A stretch of DNA of 34,466 bases from an uncultured Verrucomicrobiota bacterium (lineage in GTDB: Bacteria; Verrucomicrobiota; Verrucomicrobiia; Verrucomicrobiales; Verrucomicrobiaceae): positions 1 to 34,466 of the forward strand of contig CAINXC010000526.1 of NCBI GenBank assembly GCA_903854655.1, given 5' to 3'. A program made the position numbers and the translations under genes. Under the pieces are notes generated by a model. The model did no database searches and had not been told where the DNA came from. It worked only from the letters and a program-made list of their open reading frames with translations. Each line of letters opens with the position of its first letter. Position 1 is the first letter of the stretch. Below are positions 1-8,955 of this stretch, piece by piece.

Positions 1-2
1 GT

Positions 3-1184
3 GATTTGCAATCGGCCGGGGGCAAGAGCGCCCGCGATGTTCTCAACGATCTGGAAAAGCGCGCCCGCGAAGCCGAGAAGCTCGCGCAGCGCCTGGGCGG
101 CGAGAGCGACACCTGGGCCTCGGACAAGCTGGTGAATGAAATGCGCAAGCACACCGACACCGCCGACCTGGGCGACGCGGTGGCAAACAAGAACGCCAGC
201 CAGACCGCCAAGGCCGCCCTGGATCTGGCCGCCGAGCTCAAGGCACCGAACCTCCCGGCGGAGGTGCGCGACCGTGTGGGTGATGCCTTGAAGGAAATCA
301 AGAAGGCGGCGGAGGCGGCGGACCGCAAGCGCACCGCCGGTTCCCATGTCATCGCGGCAGGCGAGGCGATGGAGCAGGGCCGGACACCGGAGGCCGCGCA
401 GGAGTTCGAGCAGCTTGCCGGGGCGATGCAGGATCTCGCTCGGCGCGAGCAGTCGCGCAAGGAGCTGGAGAAGCTCGCCCAGCAGCTTCGCGACGCCGGC
501 AGCCGCATCGCGGGCGGGCAGGGCGGCGCCATCCAGCAGATGGCAGGCGCCGGGCAGAGCGGCTCGCCACAGGCGCAGCAGGGCCAGGCGGCGCAGGGCG
601 GCCAGCAGATGCTCAATCAGCAGACCATGAGCCAGGCCCCCTTGCAGCAGCCCGGCCTGGCCCAGCAGCCTTTGATGCAGCAGGCGCCGGACGCCGCCAT
701 GGGCCAGCCGCAGCAGATGACCGCCCAGAACCAGTCAGGACAGCCGCCCGGCCAGGGCAAGCCCATGCTGTTTGCGCCCGTGCCCGGTCAGCAGTCCGAC
801 AAGCCGCCCTCGGCTGTCATCACCGGCCAGAGCCCGCCCAAGGATGACCCCAAGGCCCCAGGCTTCGCCGTCGCCGTGCCCGGTGGCCAGCAGGCGGGCA
901 ACGGCACCGCCAAGCTCGGCACCGCGCAGACGGCGGCCCAGAGGGCGAAGCAGGACTCGCAGGTGAATGCGCTCCAGGGCGGCCAGGGGCCATCCACCAA
1001 CCGCAGCGTCGAAGGCGGCATCCGCTCGGAGGCTGGCGCGCTCGGCAGCCAGCAGATGTCGATCGACTTCATCAAGCAGCAGGAAGAGGCCCTCGACGAG
1101 GCCGCGCTGCCGCCCGCCCGCAGGGAGCAGGTGAGGCGCTACTTCACCGAGCTGCGCAAGCGATTCGAAGCAACGGACAAGTGA
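3..1184 (+). CDS. Gln/Gly-rich coiled-coil protein, 5' end outside window
   Basis: The reading frame is open from the first bases (Asp-Leu-Gln-Ser-Ala...) and stops at TGA 1182-1184, so about 393 C-terminal residues are visible and the true start lies upstream. I see no signal peptide in what is present. The first ~165 residues are Lys/Glu/Ala-rich and look helical (coiled coil). The middle ~170-330 is low complexity, rich in Gln, Gly, Pro and Met. The last ~40 residues form a charged helical tail ending in a repeated Arg/Tyr/Phe/Arg pattern. I do not recognise a catalytic motif. Proteins of this shape occur in PVC bacteria as uncharacterised large membrane-linked proteins, but no transmembrane segment falls inside this fragment. 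Function unknown. The gap to the next gene is 72 bases and holds no clear terminator. Confidence 0.75.
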   Translation, partial: DLQSAGGKSARDVLNDLEKRAREAEKLAQRLGGESDTWASDKLVNEMRKHTDTADLGDAVANKNASQTAKAALDLAAELKAPNLPAEVRDRVGDALKEIKKAAEAADRKRTAGSHVIAAGEAMEQGRTPEAAQEFEQLAGAMQDLARREQSRKELEKLAQQLRDAGSRIAGGQGGAIQQMAGAGQSGSPQAQQGQAAQGGQQMLNQQTMSQAPLQQPGLAQQPLMQQAPDAAMGQPQQMTAQNQSGQPPGQGKPMLFAPVPGQQSDKPPSAVITGQSPPKDDPKAPGFAVAVPGGQQAGNGTAKLGTAQTAAQRAKQDSQVNALQGGQGPSTNRSVEGGIRSEAGALGSQQMSIDFIKQQEEALDEAALPPARREQVRRYFTELRKRFEATDK

Positions 1185-1256
1185 CGCCCGCAATTCCCGT
1201 TTGCACACGACCTGACACCCGCTAGTCTCGCGCCCCCTTTTCAAGTCAAGACACGC

Positions 1257-3992
1257 ATGGATACACCTCTTCCTGGACAACGTTGGGTAAGCAACACCGA
1301 AACGGAGCTTGGCCTTGGCGTGGTCCTGAAAACGGAGTTCGGGCGAATGGAAATCTTCTTCCCCGCCGCCGGCGAGCTGCGCCAGTACGCGCTGAAGACC
1401 GCACCCTTGCGCCGCGTGCGTTTCAAGGAGGGCGATTCGATCAAGACTCACAAGGGCGAGGCCCATGTGGTGGACGTGGTGGAGGAAAAGAACGGCCTGA
1501 TCACCTATCGTTGCGGCACCTGCGCAGTGGCCGAGGCGGAGCTGGCGGACACGATCAGCTTTAGCAAGCCTGAGGACCGGCTGCTGGCCGGGCAGGTGGA
1601 CGACCTGCGTGTGTTTGACCTGCGCATCGACGCGCTGCAACGCCGCGCGGCCATTCAGCAGTCGCCGGTGCGCGGTTTTGTCGGCGGTCGCGTGGACCTG
1701 CTGCCGCACCAGATGTTCATCGCCAATGAAGTCAGCTCGCGCCTGCTGCCGCGCGTGCTGCTGGCGGACGAGGTGGGCCTGGGCAAGACCATCGAGGCCG
1801 GGCTGATCCTGCACCGCCTGCACAACACCGGCCGTGCCGGCCGCATTCTCATTTTGATGCCGGAGCCGCTGATCCACCAGTGGTTCGTGGAAATGCTGCG
1901 CCGCTTCAGCCTGCTTTTCAGCCTGTATGACGATGAGCGCTGCGAGGCCATCGAAAGCAACGAGGACAACGCGAACCCCTTCCTGGAAAGCCAGCTCGTG
2001 CTGTGCAGCATCGGCTTCCTCGCCGGCAACGCCGAGCGCGCCGAGCAGGCCATGGCCGCCGGCTGGGACCTGCTCATTGTGGACGAAGCTCACCATCTGG
2101 AATGGACGCCCACGATGGCGAGCCCGCAGTACCAGCTCGTGGAATCGCTCGCCGCCCGCACGCCCGGTCTGCTGCTGCTCACCGCCACCCCGCAGCAGCT
2201 CGGACCCGAAGGCCACTTCGCGCGCCTGCGCCTGCTCGACCCGGACCGCTACTCCGATCTGGCGAAGTTCCTCGAAGAAGCCGAGCACTACGAAGAGGTC
2301 GCCCACGCCGTGGACCGCCTGCTGGAAGGCAAGACGCTGACCAAGCAGGACCAGACGCTGTTCTCCAAGAAGTCGCCGCGCATCGCCCAGCACTACAAGG
2401 AACTGCAGGGCGGCAACGAGGAGTCGCGCGCCGCCCTGGTGGGCGAGCTGCTCGACGAATTCGGCACGGGCCGCGTGATGTTCCGCAACACCCGCGCCGC
2501 CCTCACTGGCTTCCCTGAACGCAAGGCCCTGCTCACACCCCTGAAGCCGGCCGCCGAAGCGGAGCCGGTGGACGTCAAGATCAAGTGGCTGGCCCAGTTG
2601 CTCAAGGACCTGGGCGAGGCCAAGGTGCTGCTCATCTGCCGCACCCGCGAGCTTGCCATCAGCATTCACGAAAAGCTGCTGCACGAGATCGCCGTCAGCA
2701 GCGGCGTGTTTCACGAGGGCATGCTGCTCATGCAGCGCGACCGCGCCGCCGCGCACTTCGCGGATGAAGAGGGCGCGCGCATCCTGATCTGCTCGGAAAT
2801 CGGCAGCGAGGGGCGCAACTTCCAGTTCGCCCACCACCTGGTGCTGTTCGATCTGCGTGCGGAGCCGGAGCTGCTGGAGCAGCGCATCGGCCGCCTGGAC
2901 CGCATCGGCCAGAAGGAGACCATTCAAATCCACGTGCCCTACATCGAAGGCGGCGAGGGCGAGGTTCTTGCCCGCTGGTACCACGAGGGGCTTGGCGCGC
3001 TGGAAAGCAACATCCACGGCGCCACGGAAGTGCATTTGCTTGTTAAAAAGGAGCTGGACGCGCTGATGGCGAAGTTCGACAAGCGCAAGCTCACCGCCTG
3101 CCTCAAGAAGACCAAGGAGCAGCGCGCACTGGTGACGAAGAAGCTGGAGCGCGGCCACGACCGCCTGCTGGAGCTCAACTCCTGCAAGCCGGAAATGGCA
3201 GCCGCCATCATCGATCAGGTTCATGCCGCCGATGACGATGTGGACTTCGAAGCCTTCTTCATCCGCCTGCTCGACCACCTGGGCATGGCCATTGAGGAGA
3301 TGACCGCCCGCACCTACTTCCTGCGCCCGGACAGCCTCAAGACCGACGCCTTCCCCTCCATCCCGGCGGACGGCACCACCGTGACCTTTGACCGCATCCG
3401 CGCCCTCTCACGCGAGAACGTGAGCTTCCTCACCTGGGATCACCCCATCGTGCGCGGCGCGCTCGACGCCCTGCTGGGCGGCGAGGACGGCAACTCCACC
3501 TCCGTTGTCTGGAAGGAAAGCGGCAAGGAAGGCATCCTTCTGGAGCTTCACTACGTGGTCGAATGCATCGCGCCCGCCGGATTGCAGATCGAGCGCTTCC
3601 TGCCGCCCAAGGTCGTGCGCATTGTCATTGACCATGCCCTCACTGATTTCACCGAAGACTCCGAGTACCGTGACGCCCGCCCCAAGAAAGGCGACGCCAC
3701 CCGCCTGCTGGAAAAGCCGGTGATGCGCAAGAAGCTCATGCCTTCCATGCTCAAGCAGGGCGAGGCCTTCGCCAACGAGCGCAACGAGGCCATCAAGGCC
3801 GCCGCCGCCGGGCGTGTGGAGGAGCAGCTCAACGCCGAGATCGAGCGCCTGGAAGACCTGGGCAAGATCAACAACCACGTCCGGGTCGAAGAGATCGACG
3901 CCCTGAAGAAGCAAAAGCAGGAGATGCTCGCCGCCATCGCAGGCGCGCGCGTGCGGCTCGACTCGCTCAAGCTGGTGATGAGGATGGTTTAA
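1257..3992 (+). CDS. rapA: RapA/HepA-type SNF2 ATPase (RNA polymerase-associated)
   Basis: This 911-residue protein is a Swi2/Snf2 ATPase of the RapA type, which in E. coli (968 residues) binds RNA polymerase and helps recycle it from stalled complexes. The N-terminal ~105 residues match the RapA N-terminal region in opening (PGQRWVSNTETELGLG) and size. Walker A (DEVGLGKT) lies at ~171-178, DEAH at 276-279, the TAT motif at 309-311, and the lobe-2 arginine-finger motif (QRIGRLDRIGQ) at ~541-551. The C-terminal ~300 residues are charged and helical. It starts at ATG 1257; no strong Shine-Dalgarno is visible. Its stop overlaps by four bases tail-to-tail with the minus-strand ABC gene. All helicase motifs look intact. 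A generic SNF2 helicase is the alternative, but N-terminus, length and motif VI favour RapA. Confidence 0.9.
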   Translation: MDTPLPGQRWVSNTETELGLGVVLKTEFGRMEIFFPAAGELRQYALKTAPLRRVRFKEGDSIKTHKGEAHVVDVVEEKNGLITYRCGTCAVAEAELADTISFSKPEDRLLAGQVDDLRVFDLRIDALQRRAAIQQSPVRGFVGGRVDLLPHQMFIANEVSSRLLPRVLLADEVGLGKTIEAGLILHRLHNTGRAGRILILMPEPLIHQWFVEMLRRFSLLFSLYDDERCEAIESNEDNANPFLESQLVLCSIGFLAGNAERAEQAMAAGWDLLIVDEAHHLEWTPTMASPQYQLVESLAARTPGLLLLTATPQQLGPEGHFARLRLLDPDRYSDLAKFLEEAEHYEEVAHAVDRLLEGKTLTKQDQTLFSKKSPRIAQHYKELQGGNEESRAALVGELLDEFGTGRVMFRNTRAALTGFPERKALLTPLKPAAEAEPVDVKIKWLAQLLKDLGEAKVLLICRTRELAISIHEKLLHEIAVSSGVFHEGMLLMQRDRAAAHFADEEGARILICSEIGSEGRNFQFAHHLVLFDLRAEPELLEQRIGRLDRIGQKETIQIHVPYIEGGEGEVLARWYHEGLGALESNIHGATEVHLLVKKELDALMAKFDKRKLTACLKKTKEQRALVTKKLERGHDRLLELNSCKPEMAAAIIDQVHAADDDVDFEAFFIRLLDHLGMAIEEMTARTYFLRPDSLKTDAFPSIPADGTTVTFDRIRALSRENVSFLTWDHPIVRGALDALLGGEDGNSTSVVWKESGKEGILLELHYVVECIAPAGLQIERFLPPKVVRIVIDHALTDFTEDSEYRDARPKKGDATRLLEKPVMRKKLMPSMLKQGEAFANERNEAIKAAAAGRVEEQLNAEIERLEDLGKINNHVRVEEIDALKKQKQEMLAAIAGARVRLDSLKLVMRMV

Positions 3993-4843
3993 GCCGGGCC
4001 GGCTTGCGAAGCCGTCGTTTGCTTCTGGTGCTCCGATGGGGCACGGGAGCTTGGGCCGTAGGTTTCGGCGATGCGTTCGGGGGTGAAGGCTTCCTTCACG
4101 CTGCCGAAGGCCACCTGCTGGCATTTGATCAGAAGCACGTCATCGAAGATCTTTGACACGGTGGCCAGGTCGTGATGGCCGGCGATGAGCAGGCGGCCTT
4201 CGCGGGTGAGCTCGTGAAAGAGCTGCTCCAGGTTTTCCTGGGCGGGGCGGTCGAGGCCCGTGAAGGGCTCGTCGAGCAGCAGCACGTGGGCTTCCTGGGC
4301 CAGGGCGCGGGCGATGAAGGTGCGCTGCTGCTGGCCGCCGCTGAGGGCGCTGATCTGGCGGTGCTGCAGGTCCTGCAAACGCATGGCGGTGAGGGCGCGC
4401 TCAACGATGTCGGCATCGTGCTGGCGGTAGGTTTTCCACCAGCCCAGGTTCGGATAGCGGCCCATTTCGACGAGGCCGCGCACGGTGATGGGGAACTTCC
4501 AGTCCACATCGCCGCGCTGGGGCAGGTAGGCGATTTCGTGGCTGCTGTGGGTGAGGGGATGGCCGCGCCAGCGGATCATGCCGGCGTCCGGCTTGATCAG
4601 GCCCGCGAGGGACTTGAGCAGGGTGCTCTTGCCCGCGCCGTTGGGGCCTATGAGCCCGATGCTTCGCCCGCATTCGGTGGTGAAGTCGATGCCGCTCAAG
4701 GCCAGCACCTCGCGATAGCTCACGCTGAGATGCGACACCTCCAGGCGGTGGTGGCGCACATGCTCCTGCCCGCCGCCCCAGCACAGGTGCTCGGGGTCCT
4801 GGTGCTGATGCTGGGGGACATCGGTGCGGGGCAGCGCGGTCAT
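3989..4843 (-). CDS. ABC transporter ATP-binding protein, Mn/Zn/Fe (SitB/MntB/ZnuC-like)
   Basis: This 284-residue ABC ATPase has Walker A (GPNGAGKS) at ~66-73, a Q-loop at Gln109, the signature LSGGQ at 167-171, Walker B with DEP at ~186-193 and an H-loop His at ~223-224. The stretch DVDWKFPITV...MGRY at 112-130 is typical of the manganese/iron SitB/MntB subfamily, and I base the substrate call on that. The first ~33 residues precede the ABC domain and carry seven histidines, a possible metal-sensing or loading tail. The start is supported by a 4-base ATGA overlap with the upstream gene (stop at 4840), which suggests translational coupling. No permease or solute-binding protein is nearby, so partners must be encoded elsewhere. 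The domain itself is certain; the exact metal is not. Confidence 0.88.
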   Translation of the reverse strand: MTALPRTDVPQHQHQDPEHLCWGGGQEHVRHHRLEVSHLSVSYREVLALSGIDFTTECGRSIGLIGPNGAGKSTLLKSLAGLIKPDAGMIRWRGHPLTHSSHEIAYLPQRGDVDWKFPITVRGLVEMGRYPNLGWWKTYRQHDADIVERALTAMRLQDLQHRQISALSGGQQQRTFIARALAQEAHVLLLDEPFTGLDRPAQENLEQLFHELTREGRLLIAGHHDLATVSKIFDDVLLIKCQQVAFGSVKEAFTPERIAETYGPSSRAPSEHQKQTTASQAGPA

Positions 4844-5280
4844 GGCTTCCAGGCAAAGGCAAGGGTGTCGTCAATCCGGCCGTCAATGCTCCAGAGCGTC
4901 TGGCTTTGCGTGTCGAGCGCATCGGGCTCCACCTCCAGGGTCAGGGCTGTGTCCGGCGTGCCTGCGGGCCAGGTGGCGTGCAGGGAAAACTCAATTCCTT
5001 CCGCGGGAATGGCGATGGTGGTGCGGATTTCCAGCGGCGAGGCACCGGTATTCGGCTGCGGCAGGAGTTCCTTGCCGCCCAGCTTGAGGCTGAGGCTGGC
5101 GGGATTGTGAGCATGGCGCACGCGGATCAGCACCGCACGGGTCGCGGCGGCTTCCGCAGCAGGCGCGGGCCTGCCCGCCAGCGCTGCCGGCCGGGCGCTG
5201 GTGAGCTGCACCAGCGGCACGGCCAGGGCAAAGAAGCCGAGGAGCAGAATGGCGAGTTGAAGGGGTGGGGAGCCGCGCAT
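4840..5280 (-). CDS. Membrane-anchored protein of unknown function
   Basis: 146 residues. It opens with a hydrophobic helix (about residues 7-26), either a signal anchor or an uncleaved signal peptide. A short Ala/Pro-rich linker follows, then a ~95-residue region of alternating hydrophobic residues that reads as a beta-sandwich-like extracytoplasmic domain and ends in Trp-Lys-Pro. No cysteine or known motif is visible. I chose ATG 5278-5280 because the hydrophobic segment begins there; a longer open frame upstream runs antisense through the epimerase gene and has no support. The stop overlaps the ATPase start by four bases (ATGA), so the two are probably co-translated. That context hints at a link to metal transport, but nothing in the protein proves it. 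Confidence 0.7.
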   Translation of the reverse strand: MRGSPPLQLAILLLGFFALAVPLVQLTSARPAALAGRPAPAAEAAATRAVLIRVRHAHNPASLSLKLGGKELLPQPNTGASPLEIRTTIAIPAEGIEFSLHATWPAGTPDTALTLEVEPDALDTQSQTLWSIDGRIDDTLAFAWKP

Positions 5281-5345
5281 GGGAACTGGCTGAGTGTTAA
5301 GTGGGAAGCGCCCGGTGGGAAGTGCGAAGTGATGGCAGTTGTCCT

Positions 5346-6245
5346 TCAACTGGCCGCCAGGGCCTCCACCGCCTCCTTGAGGCTCGGATAATCGAATTGA
5401 AAGCCATAAGCCAGGGCCGCGTCGGGAGTGGCGTGCTGGCCGCCCAGCAGCATTCCCGCCATCTCGCCGAGGAGCCCTTTGAGTGCAAAGGCCGGCACAT
5501 GCAGCACCGCCGGGCGGTGCAGGACCCCGGCCAGGGTGCGGGTGAAGTCGGCGTTGGTCACGGCTCCCGGAGCCACCAAGTTGAGCGGGCCGCTCAGGTT
5601 TGGCTGCTCCGCCGCCCACAGAATCATGCGCACCTCGTCCTGAAGATGGATCCAGGGCACCCACTGGCTGCCGTTGCCCAGCCTGCCCCCGGCAAAGGCG
5701 GAAAATGCATTGCGCATCAGGGGGAACGCCCCGCCCTCGGCGGCGAGCACCATGCCGGTGCGCAGGAGCACGACCCGGATGCCAAGCTGTTCGGCACGGC
5801 GTGCCGCCGCCTCCCAGCCAGCGCACACTTCCGCGAGAAAACCCTGGCCGGGCGGGGACGATTCGCGCAGCCATTCATCCCCCCGGTCGCCGTAGTACCC
5901 CAAGGCGGAGCCACATAGCAGGGCCGCCGGGCGGGGTGAGGCGGCGGCCAGGCAGCGTGCCACCCGCTGGGTGAAGTCCACACGGCTGTCGCGAATGCGC
6001 TGTTTCCGCGCCTCGGTCCACCACCCCAGGACGGATTCGCCCGCGAGATGCACCAGCACATCCAGCCCCGTGGCATCGATCGGCAGCGGCGCGCCGGCAT
6101 CCACCGGGCGCACCTCCTTCGCCCAGGGCAGTTGAGCCCTGGCAGGATCGCGGGTGAAGGCGACCACGTCGTGCCCGTGCGCAAGCGCCAGGCTGCCCAG
6201 CGCCCTGCCAATGAGGCCGGTGGCCCCTGTGATGCCGATTTGCAT
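5346..6245 (-). CDS. TIGR01777-family NAD(P)-binding epimerase-like protein (YfcH-like)
   Basis: 299 residues of the extended-SDR TIGR01777 family (E. coli YfcH, plant SulA), usually ~300 residues. The N-terminal Rossmann motif TGATGLIG is at 6-13, and LVHLAGES follows at ~67-74. A GSALGYYG motif near 110-120 is the family's version of the active-site Tyr region. The C-terminal ~50 residues, with a FALKGLLGEMA... segment and a final Tyr-Pro-Ser-Leu run, match the DUF1731 tail of this family. The start at ATG 6243-6245 places the glycine motif at the usual distance; the longer frame upstream adds 57 residues that overlap the divergent gene and was rejected. The physiological substrate of the family is unknown. 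It is followed by the anchored protein/ATPase pair after 65 bases. Confidence 0.9.
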   Translation of the reverse strand: MQIGITGATGLIGRALGSLALAHGHDVVAFTRDPARAQLPWAKEVRPVDAGAPLPIDATGLDVLVHLAGESVLGWWTEARKQRIRDSRVDFTQRVARCLAAASPRPAALLCGSALGYYGDRGDEWLRESSPPGQGFLAEVCAGWEAAARRAEQLGIRVVLLRTGMVLAAEGGAFPLMRNAFSAFAGGRLGNGSQWVPWIHLQDEVRMILWAAEQPNLSGPLNLVAPGAVTNADFTRTLAGVLHRPAVLHVPAFALKGLLGEMAGMLLGGQHATPDAALAYGFQFDYPSLKEAVEALAAS

Positions 6246-6297
6246 GAATGTTTGAGTGCCGGATGTAAACTGCCGGGCAACCACTATAGCAGCACTC

Positions 6298-6513
6298 ATG
6301 CAGGCTGGTAAAACGCTTCTCATCTTTGGCTTCATCCTCATGCTCGCCGGCGCCCTCTTCACCTGGGCGCCCTGGGCGCTGAACTGGTTCGGCCGGCTGC
6401 CGGGCGACATTCGCATCGAGCGCGAGGGTTTTCGCCTCTACATGCCCGTCACTTCCATGATCATCGCCAGCCTGGCGCTGTCGCTGCTTATGCGGCTGTT
6501 TGTACGGGGATGA
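6298..6513 (+). CDS. DUF2905 family small membrane protein
   Basis: A 71-residue protein with two predicted membrane helices: residues ~5-27 and ~48-66. Between them lies LNWFGRLPGDIRIEREG, the hallmark loop of DUF2905. Length and layout fit the family, whose role is unknown. I chose ATG 6298 over an upstream ATG at 6256 because it starts right before the first helix and fits the usual family length. The gene is divergent from the TIGR01777 gene with only 52 bases between the starts, so the promoters must overlap or one gene is expressed from further away. Confidence 0.88.
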   Translation: MQAGKTLLIFGFILMLAGALFTWAPWALNWFGRLPGDIRIEREGFRLYMPVTSMIIASLALSLLMRLFVRG

Positions 6514-6559
6514 ACAAGGGGGCTTGACCTGGATTACGGTTTTGCGCTATCACAGGCCG

Positions 6560-7429
6560 ATGAAACTCACCGCCCTCGTCGTTGTGATGTGCACTTGTTT
6601 CGGCTTCGCCTGGCTGCGCGGTGAGACGGAGGATGGAAAGCCCTCCCCTGCTTCCGCCGATGTGCAGGTGGGTGGCAAGACCCTGCTCTTCCCTGCGCCG
6701 GAGGGGTTTGTCCGATGCGATGGAGTCAGGCCGGACTGGGATCAAGCCACCGTCTCCGTGCTTCCCGCCACGAACCGCCGGTTGATCATGTTCTCCACGC
6801 CGTCCGATCTGGCCATCCTCAAAGGAGGCGGGGCGCCTGCCCTGGCGAGGAACTTCAACAGCCAGATCGTGCGCAGCATCGAGACCCGCGATGTTGGCGA
6901 AAGGGAGTTCGACAGCACGCGCTCCAGCATGAAGGCCGGCCTGGAGGACATGCGCAGCAAGCTGCAGGCGGAAATGGACAAGCTCGCGAGCCAGGGCAAC
7001 AAGACCATTCATGACTTGTATGGCGCGGATGCCGCCCTTCGTCTCAGCGACGCCGCCGTTCTCGGTTTCTTTGAGGACAAGCCCACCTCGCTGGGCTTCA
7101 CCATGGCCCTGCGGGTTCACACCTCAGGAGCGGACGCATCGCAAAACAAGAAAAGTGTCGTCGCCGCCATTCTGACTCCGGTCAACGGTCGCGTGATCAA
7201 CCTGTACGCGACCTCTGACTACCAGACGGAGGCTGACCGCCAGTGGGCGGAAAAATCCGTGGCCGCCTGGCGCGATGCGATCGTCGCCGCCAACCCGCGG
7301 ATGGCGGGTTCCGTTTTCGACCGCTACAGCTACATTTTCAAGGGCGTGGGTCCGGCGGCCCTCACCGGGGCCATCGTAGGCGGGGCCATAGGGCTTCTTG
7401 GCTGGCTGATGCGCAAGCGCAGGGCTTAG
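6560..7429 (+). CDS. Exported protein with C-terminal membrane anchor, unknown function
   Basis: 289 residues. A signal peptide (about 1-21) is followed by a ~240-residue extracytoplasmic region with no cysteine pattern or catalytic motif I recognise. Near the C-terminus a Gly/Ala-rich hydrophobic helix (~266-284) is followed by Arg-Lys-Arg-Arg-Ala, giving an anchor with a short cytoplasmic positive tail. The composition around residues 115-150 is helical and charged. ATG 6560 is chosen because the signal peptide begins there; an upstream in-frame start at 6500 would put 20 non-hydrophobic residues first and overlap the previous gene. The next gene, also exported, follows after 94 bases. Function unknown. 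Confidence 0.75.
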   Translation: MKLTALVVVMCTCFGFAWLRGETEDGKPSPASADVQVGGKTLLFPAPEGFVRCDGVRPDWDQATVSVLPATNRRLIMFSTPSDLAILKGGGAPALARNFNSQIVRSIETRDVGEREFDSTRSSMKAGLEDMRSKLQAEMDKLASQGNKTIHDLYGADAALRLSDAAVLGFFEDKPTSLGFTMALRVHTSGADASQNKKSVVAAILTPVNGRVINLYATSDYQTEADRQWAEKSVAAWRDAIVAANPRMAGSVFDRYSYIFKGVGPAALTGAIVGGAIGLLGWLMRKRRA

Positions 7430-7523
7430 CCGCGCCCCGGTCACCCTCTTTCCAACTGACTGGGGCGGCGAGTTTCGACTGTTTTCCATTTGCCCCGCCA
7501 CAAACCGGGGGCAGGTTCAGGCC

Positions 7524-8195
7524 ATGAGGCTGTATCTTGTTCTTGCGCTGGTCGCCACTCAATCGCTGCATGCGGACTGGGTCATCGTTCAAAAAAGCGT
7601 TGCCGATGACAAGCATCTGACGATCACGACCAAGATGAAGGACAACATGATCCGCAGCGACGTCGGGGATCAGATGACCGCGATGATCAACCGCAGTGAC
7701 GGCATGATGCAGATTTACATGCATAGCAGAAAAACCTCGATGCGTGTCGATTCTGCCGCCATCAAGGGCGCGAGCGCCCTGGCGGGGAAGTTCCTTGGCG
7801 GCGGGGACGACAGCCAGCCCGCCAAGCCCAAGGCCACAGGTGAAAAGGTCAAAGTAGGGGACTGGGACACCGAGGTCTATACCTGGCAGGGCAAAATAGG
7901 CTCCGGCAAGTTCTACGTCGCCAAAGACTTCCCAAAATTTGCCGAGCTGAATGCGGTGATGGACAAGACCAGCAAGTCGATAAGCAACCCCGTGGGCGGG
8001 ATGTTTCCCAGTTTTGCTGAATTTCCGGGCATGGTGGTGAAGTCGGAGACGACCATCATGGGCAGAACCAAAGTGACCGAACTCGTGTCCGCCAAGGAAG
8101 AGCCTGTGAGCGCGGATGATTTCAAGCCTCTTGAAGGCTACACCGAAATGACGATGCCGTCCTTCCCTGGGGGCACCCGCCCGCCCAAACCCTAG
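7524..8195 (+). CDS. Exported protein, DUF4412-like
   Basis: 223 residues with an N-terminal signal peptide (about 1-17, ending Ser-Leu-His-Ala). The mature part carries the pattern seen in DUF4412-type and LolA-fold periplasmic proteins: strands built around 'I..K..D.IR.D.GDQMTAMINRSDG', then a linker and a 'DTEVYTWQGKIG' strand. This resembles proteins that bind hydrophobic ligands, but no binding residue can be assigned. The tail is rich in Pro and Gly. The upstream neighbour is also exported and may share the transcript. The fold assignment is tentative; the signal peptide and coding status are solid. Confidence 0.72.
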   Translation: MRLYLVLALVATQSLHADWVIVQKSVADDKHLTITTKMKDNMIRSDVGDQMTAMINRSDGMMQIYMHSRKTSMRVDSAAIKGASALAGKFLGGGDDSQPAKPKATGEKVKVGDWDTEVYTWQGKIGSGKFYVAKDFPKFAELNAVMDKTSKSISNPVGGMFPSFAEFPGMVVKSETTIMGRTKVTELVSAKEEPVSADDFKPLEGYTEMTMPSFPGGTRPPKP

Positions 8196-8217
8196 TGAGG
8201 GATTCAGCACCCACGCC

Positions 8218-8892
8218 ATGACCGGAGACACTTGGTCCGCCGTGGACCGCTACATCACGGATCTTCTCGTCCCGTCCGATCCGCTGCTTGACGGTGCGAT
8301 TGAAGCCAGCGCGGCAGCCGGGCTCCCGGAAATCCAGGTGCCGCCGAACCAGGGCAAATTGCTGGAACTGCTGGCGCGCATGCATGGCGCCCGCAACATT
8401 TTGGAACTGGGGACGCTGGGCGGCTACAGCACGCTGTGGCTCGCGCGCGCTCTGCCTCCCGGCGGCCGTCTCATCACGCTGGAAGCCGATCCCAAACATG
8501 CCGAAGTGGCCCGCGCCACCTTTGCCCGTGCCGGGCTCGATGGCACCGTTGATCTGCGCCTCGGACCGGCTTTGGAAACACTGCCTCTGCTCTATGCGGA
8601 GGGGCGTGGACCGTTCGACCTGATCTTCCTCGACGCCGACAAGGAGAACTACCCGAACTACCTGCCCTGGCTGCTGAAGCTGTCCCGCAAAGGCACGGTG
8701 ATCGTGGCCGACAACGTCGTTCGCAACGGCTTGGTGATCGACCCCGGGTGCACCGATCCCCGGGTGCAAGGCGTGCGCCGCTTCAATGAACTGCTCGCCG
8801 CCGAACAGCGCCTGAGCGCCACCGCCATCCAGACCGTGGGCAGCAAGGGCTATGATGGCTTTGCCCTGGTGCTGGTCACTGCGGATGCTTAG
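8218..8892 (+). CDS. SAM-dependent O-methyltransferase, COG4122/CCoAOMT-like
   Basis: 224 residues, the usual length of this class I methyltransferase family. The SAM-binding glycine loop is ILELGTLGGYSTLWLA at ~61-76 and the acidic end of beta-2 is Glu89/Asp91. The family's metal-binding residues are present: Asp139 in LDADKENY, then Asp165-Asn166 in VADNVV. Members methylate catechol-like hydroxyls of small molecules using a divalent cation. The real substrate cannot be read from the sequence. It starts 22 bases after the previous stop, so it may be in the same transcript. Confidence 0.9.
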   Translation: MTGDTWSAVDRYITDLLVPSDPLLDGAIEASAAAGLPEIQVPPNQGKLLELLARMHGARNILELGTLGGYSTLWLARALPPGGRLITLEADPKHAEVARATFARAGLDGTVDLRLGPALETLPLLYAEGRGPFDLIFLDADKENYPNYLPWLLKLSRKGTVIVADNVVRNGLVIDPGCTDPRVQGVRRFNELLAAEQRLSATAIQTVGSKGYDGFALVLVTADA

Positions 8893-8955
8893 CCACTCCT
8901 TTTCCTCACGGCTTGACGGGAGAGCTCCGGCGGCGACTTTGCCACCCCATCTCTC

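Noticed and set aside
735-3278. 847-codon open frame antisense to rapA
   Set aside because: High GC and codon bias leave the antisense frame open; its product is low-complexity (His, Gln, Leu, Val) and no motif appears, while rapA on the other strand has every helicase motif.
5281-5345. AAGTG-rich spacer as a promoter or repeat
   Set aside because: The segment repeats GTGGGAAG-like words but is too short and irregular to call, and no -10/-35 pair is convincing.
5281-5874. Upstream extension of the anchored protein gene through the epimerase
   Set aside because: It overlaps antisense most of the well-supported TIGR01777 gene and lacks a signal; the hydrophobic anchor begins at the chosen ATG.
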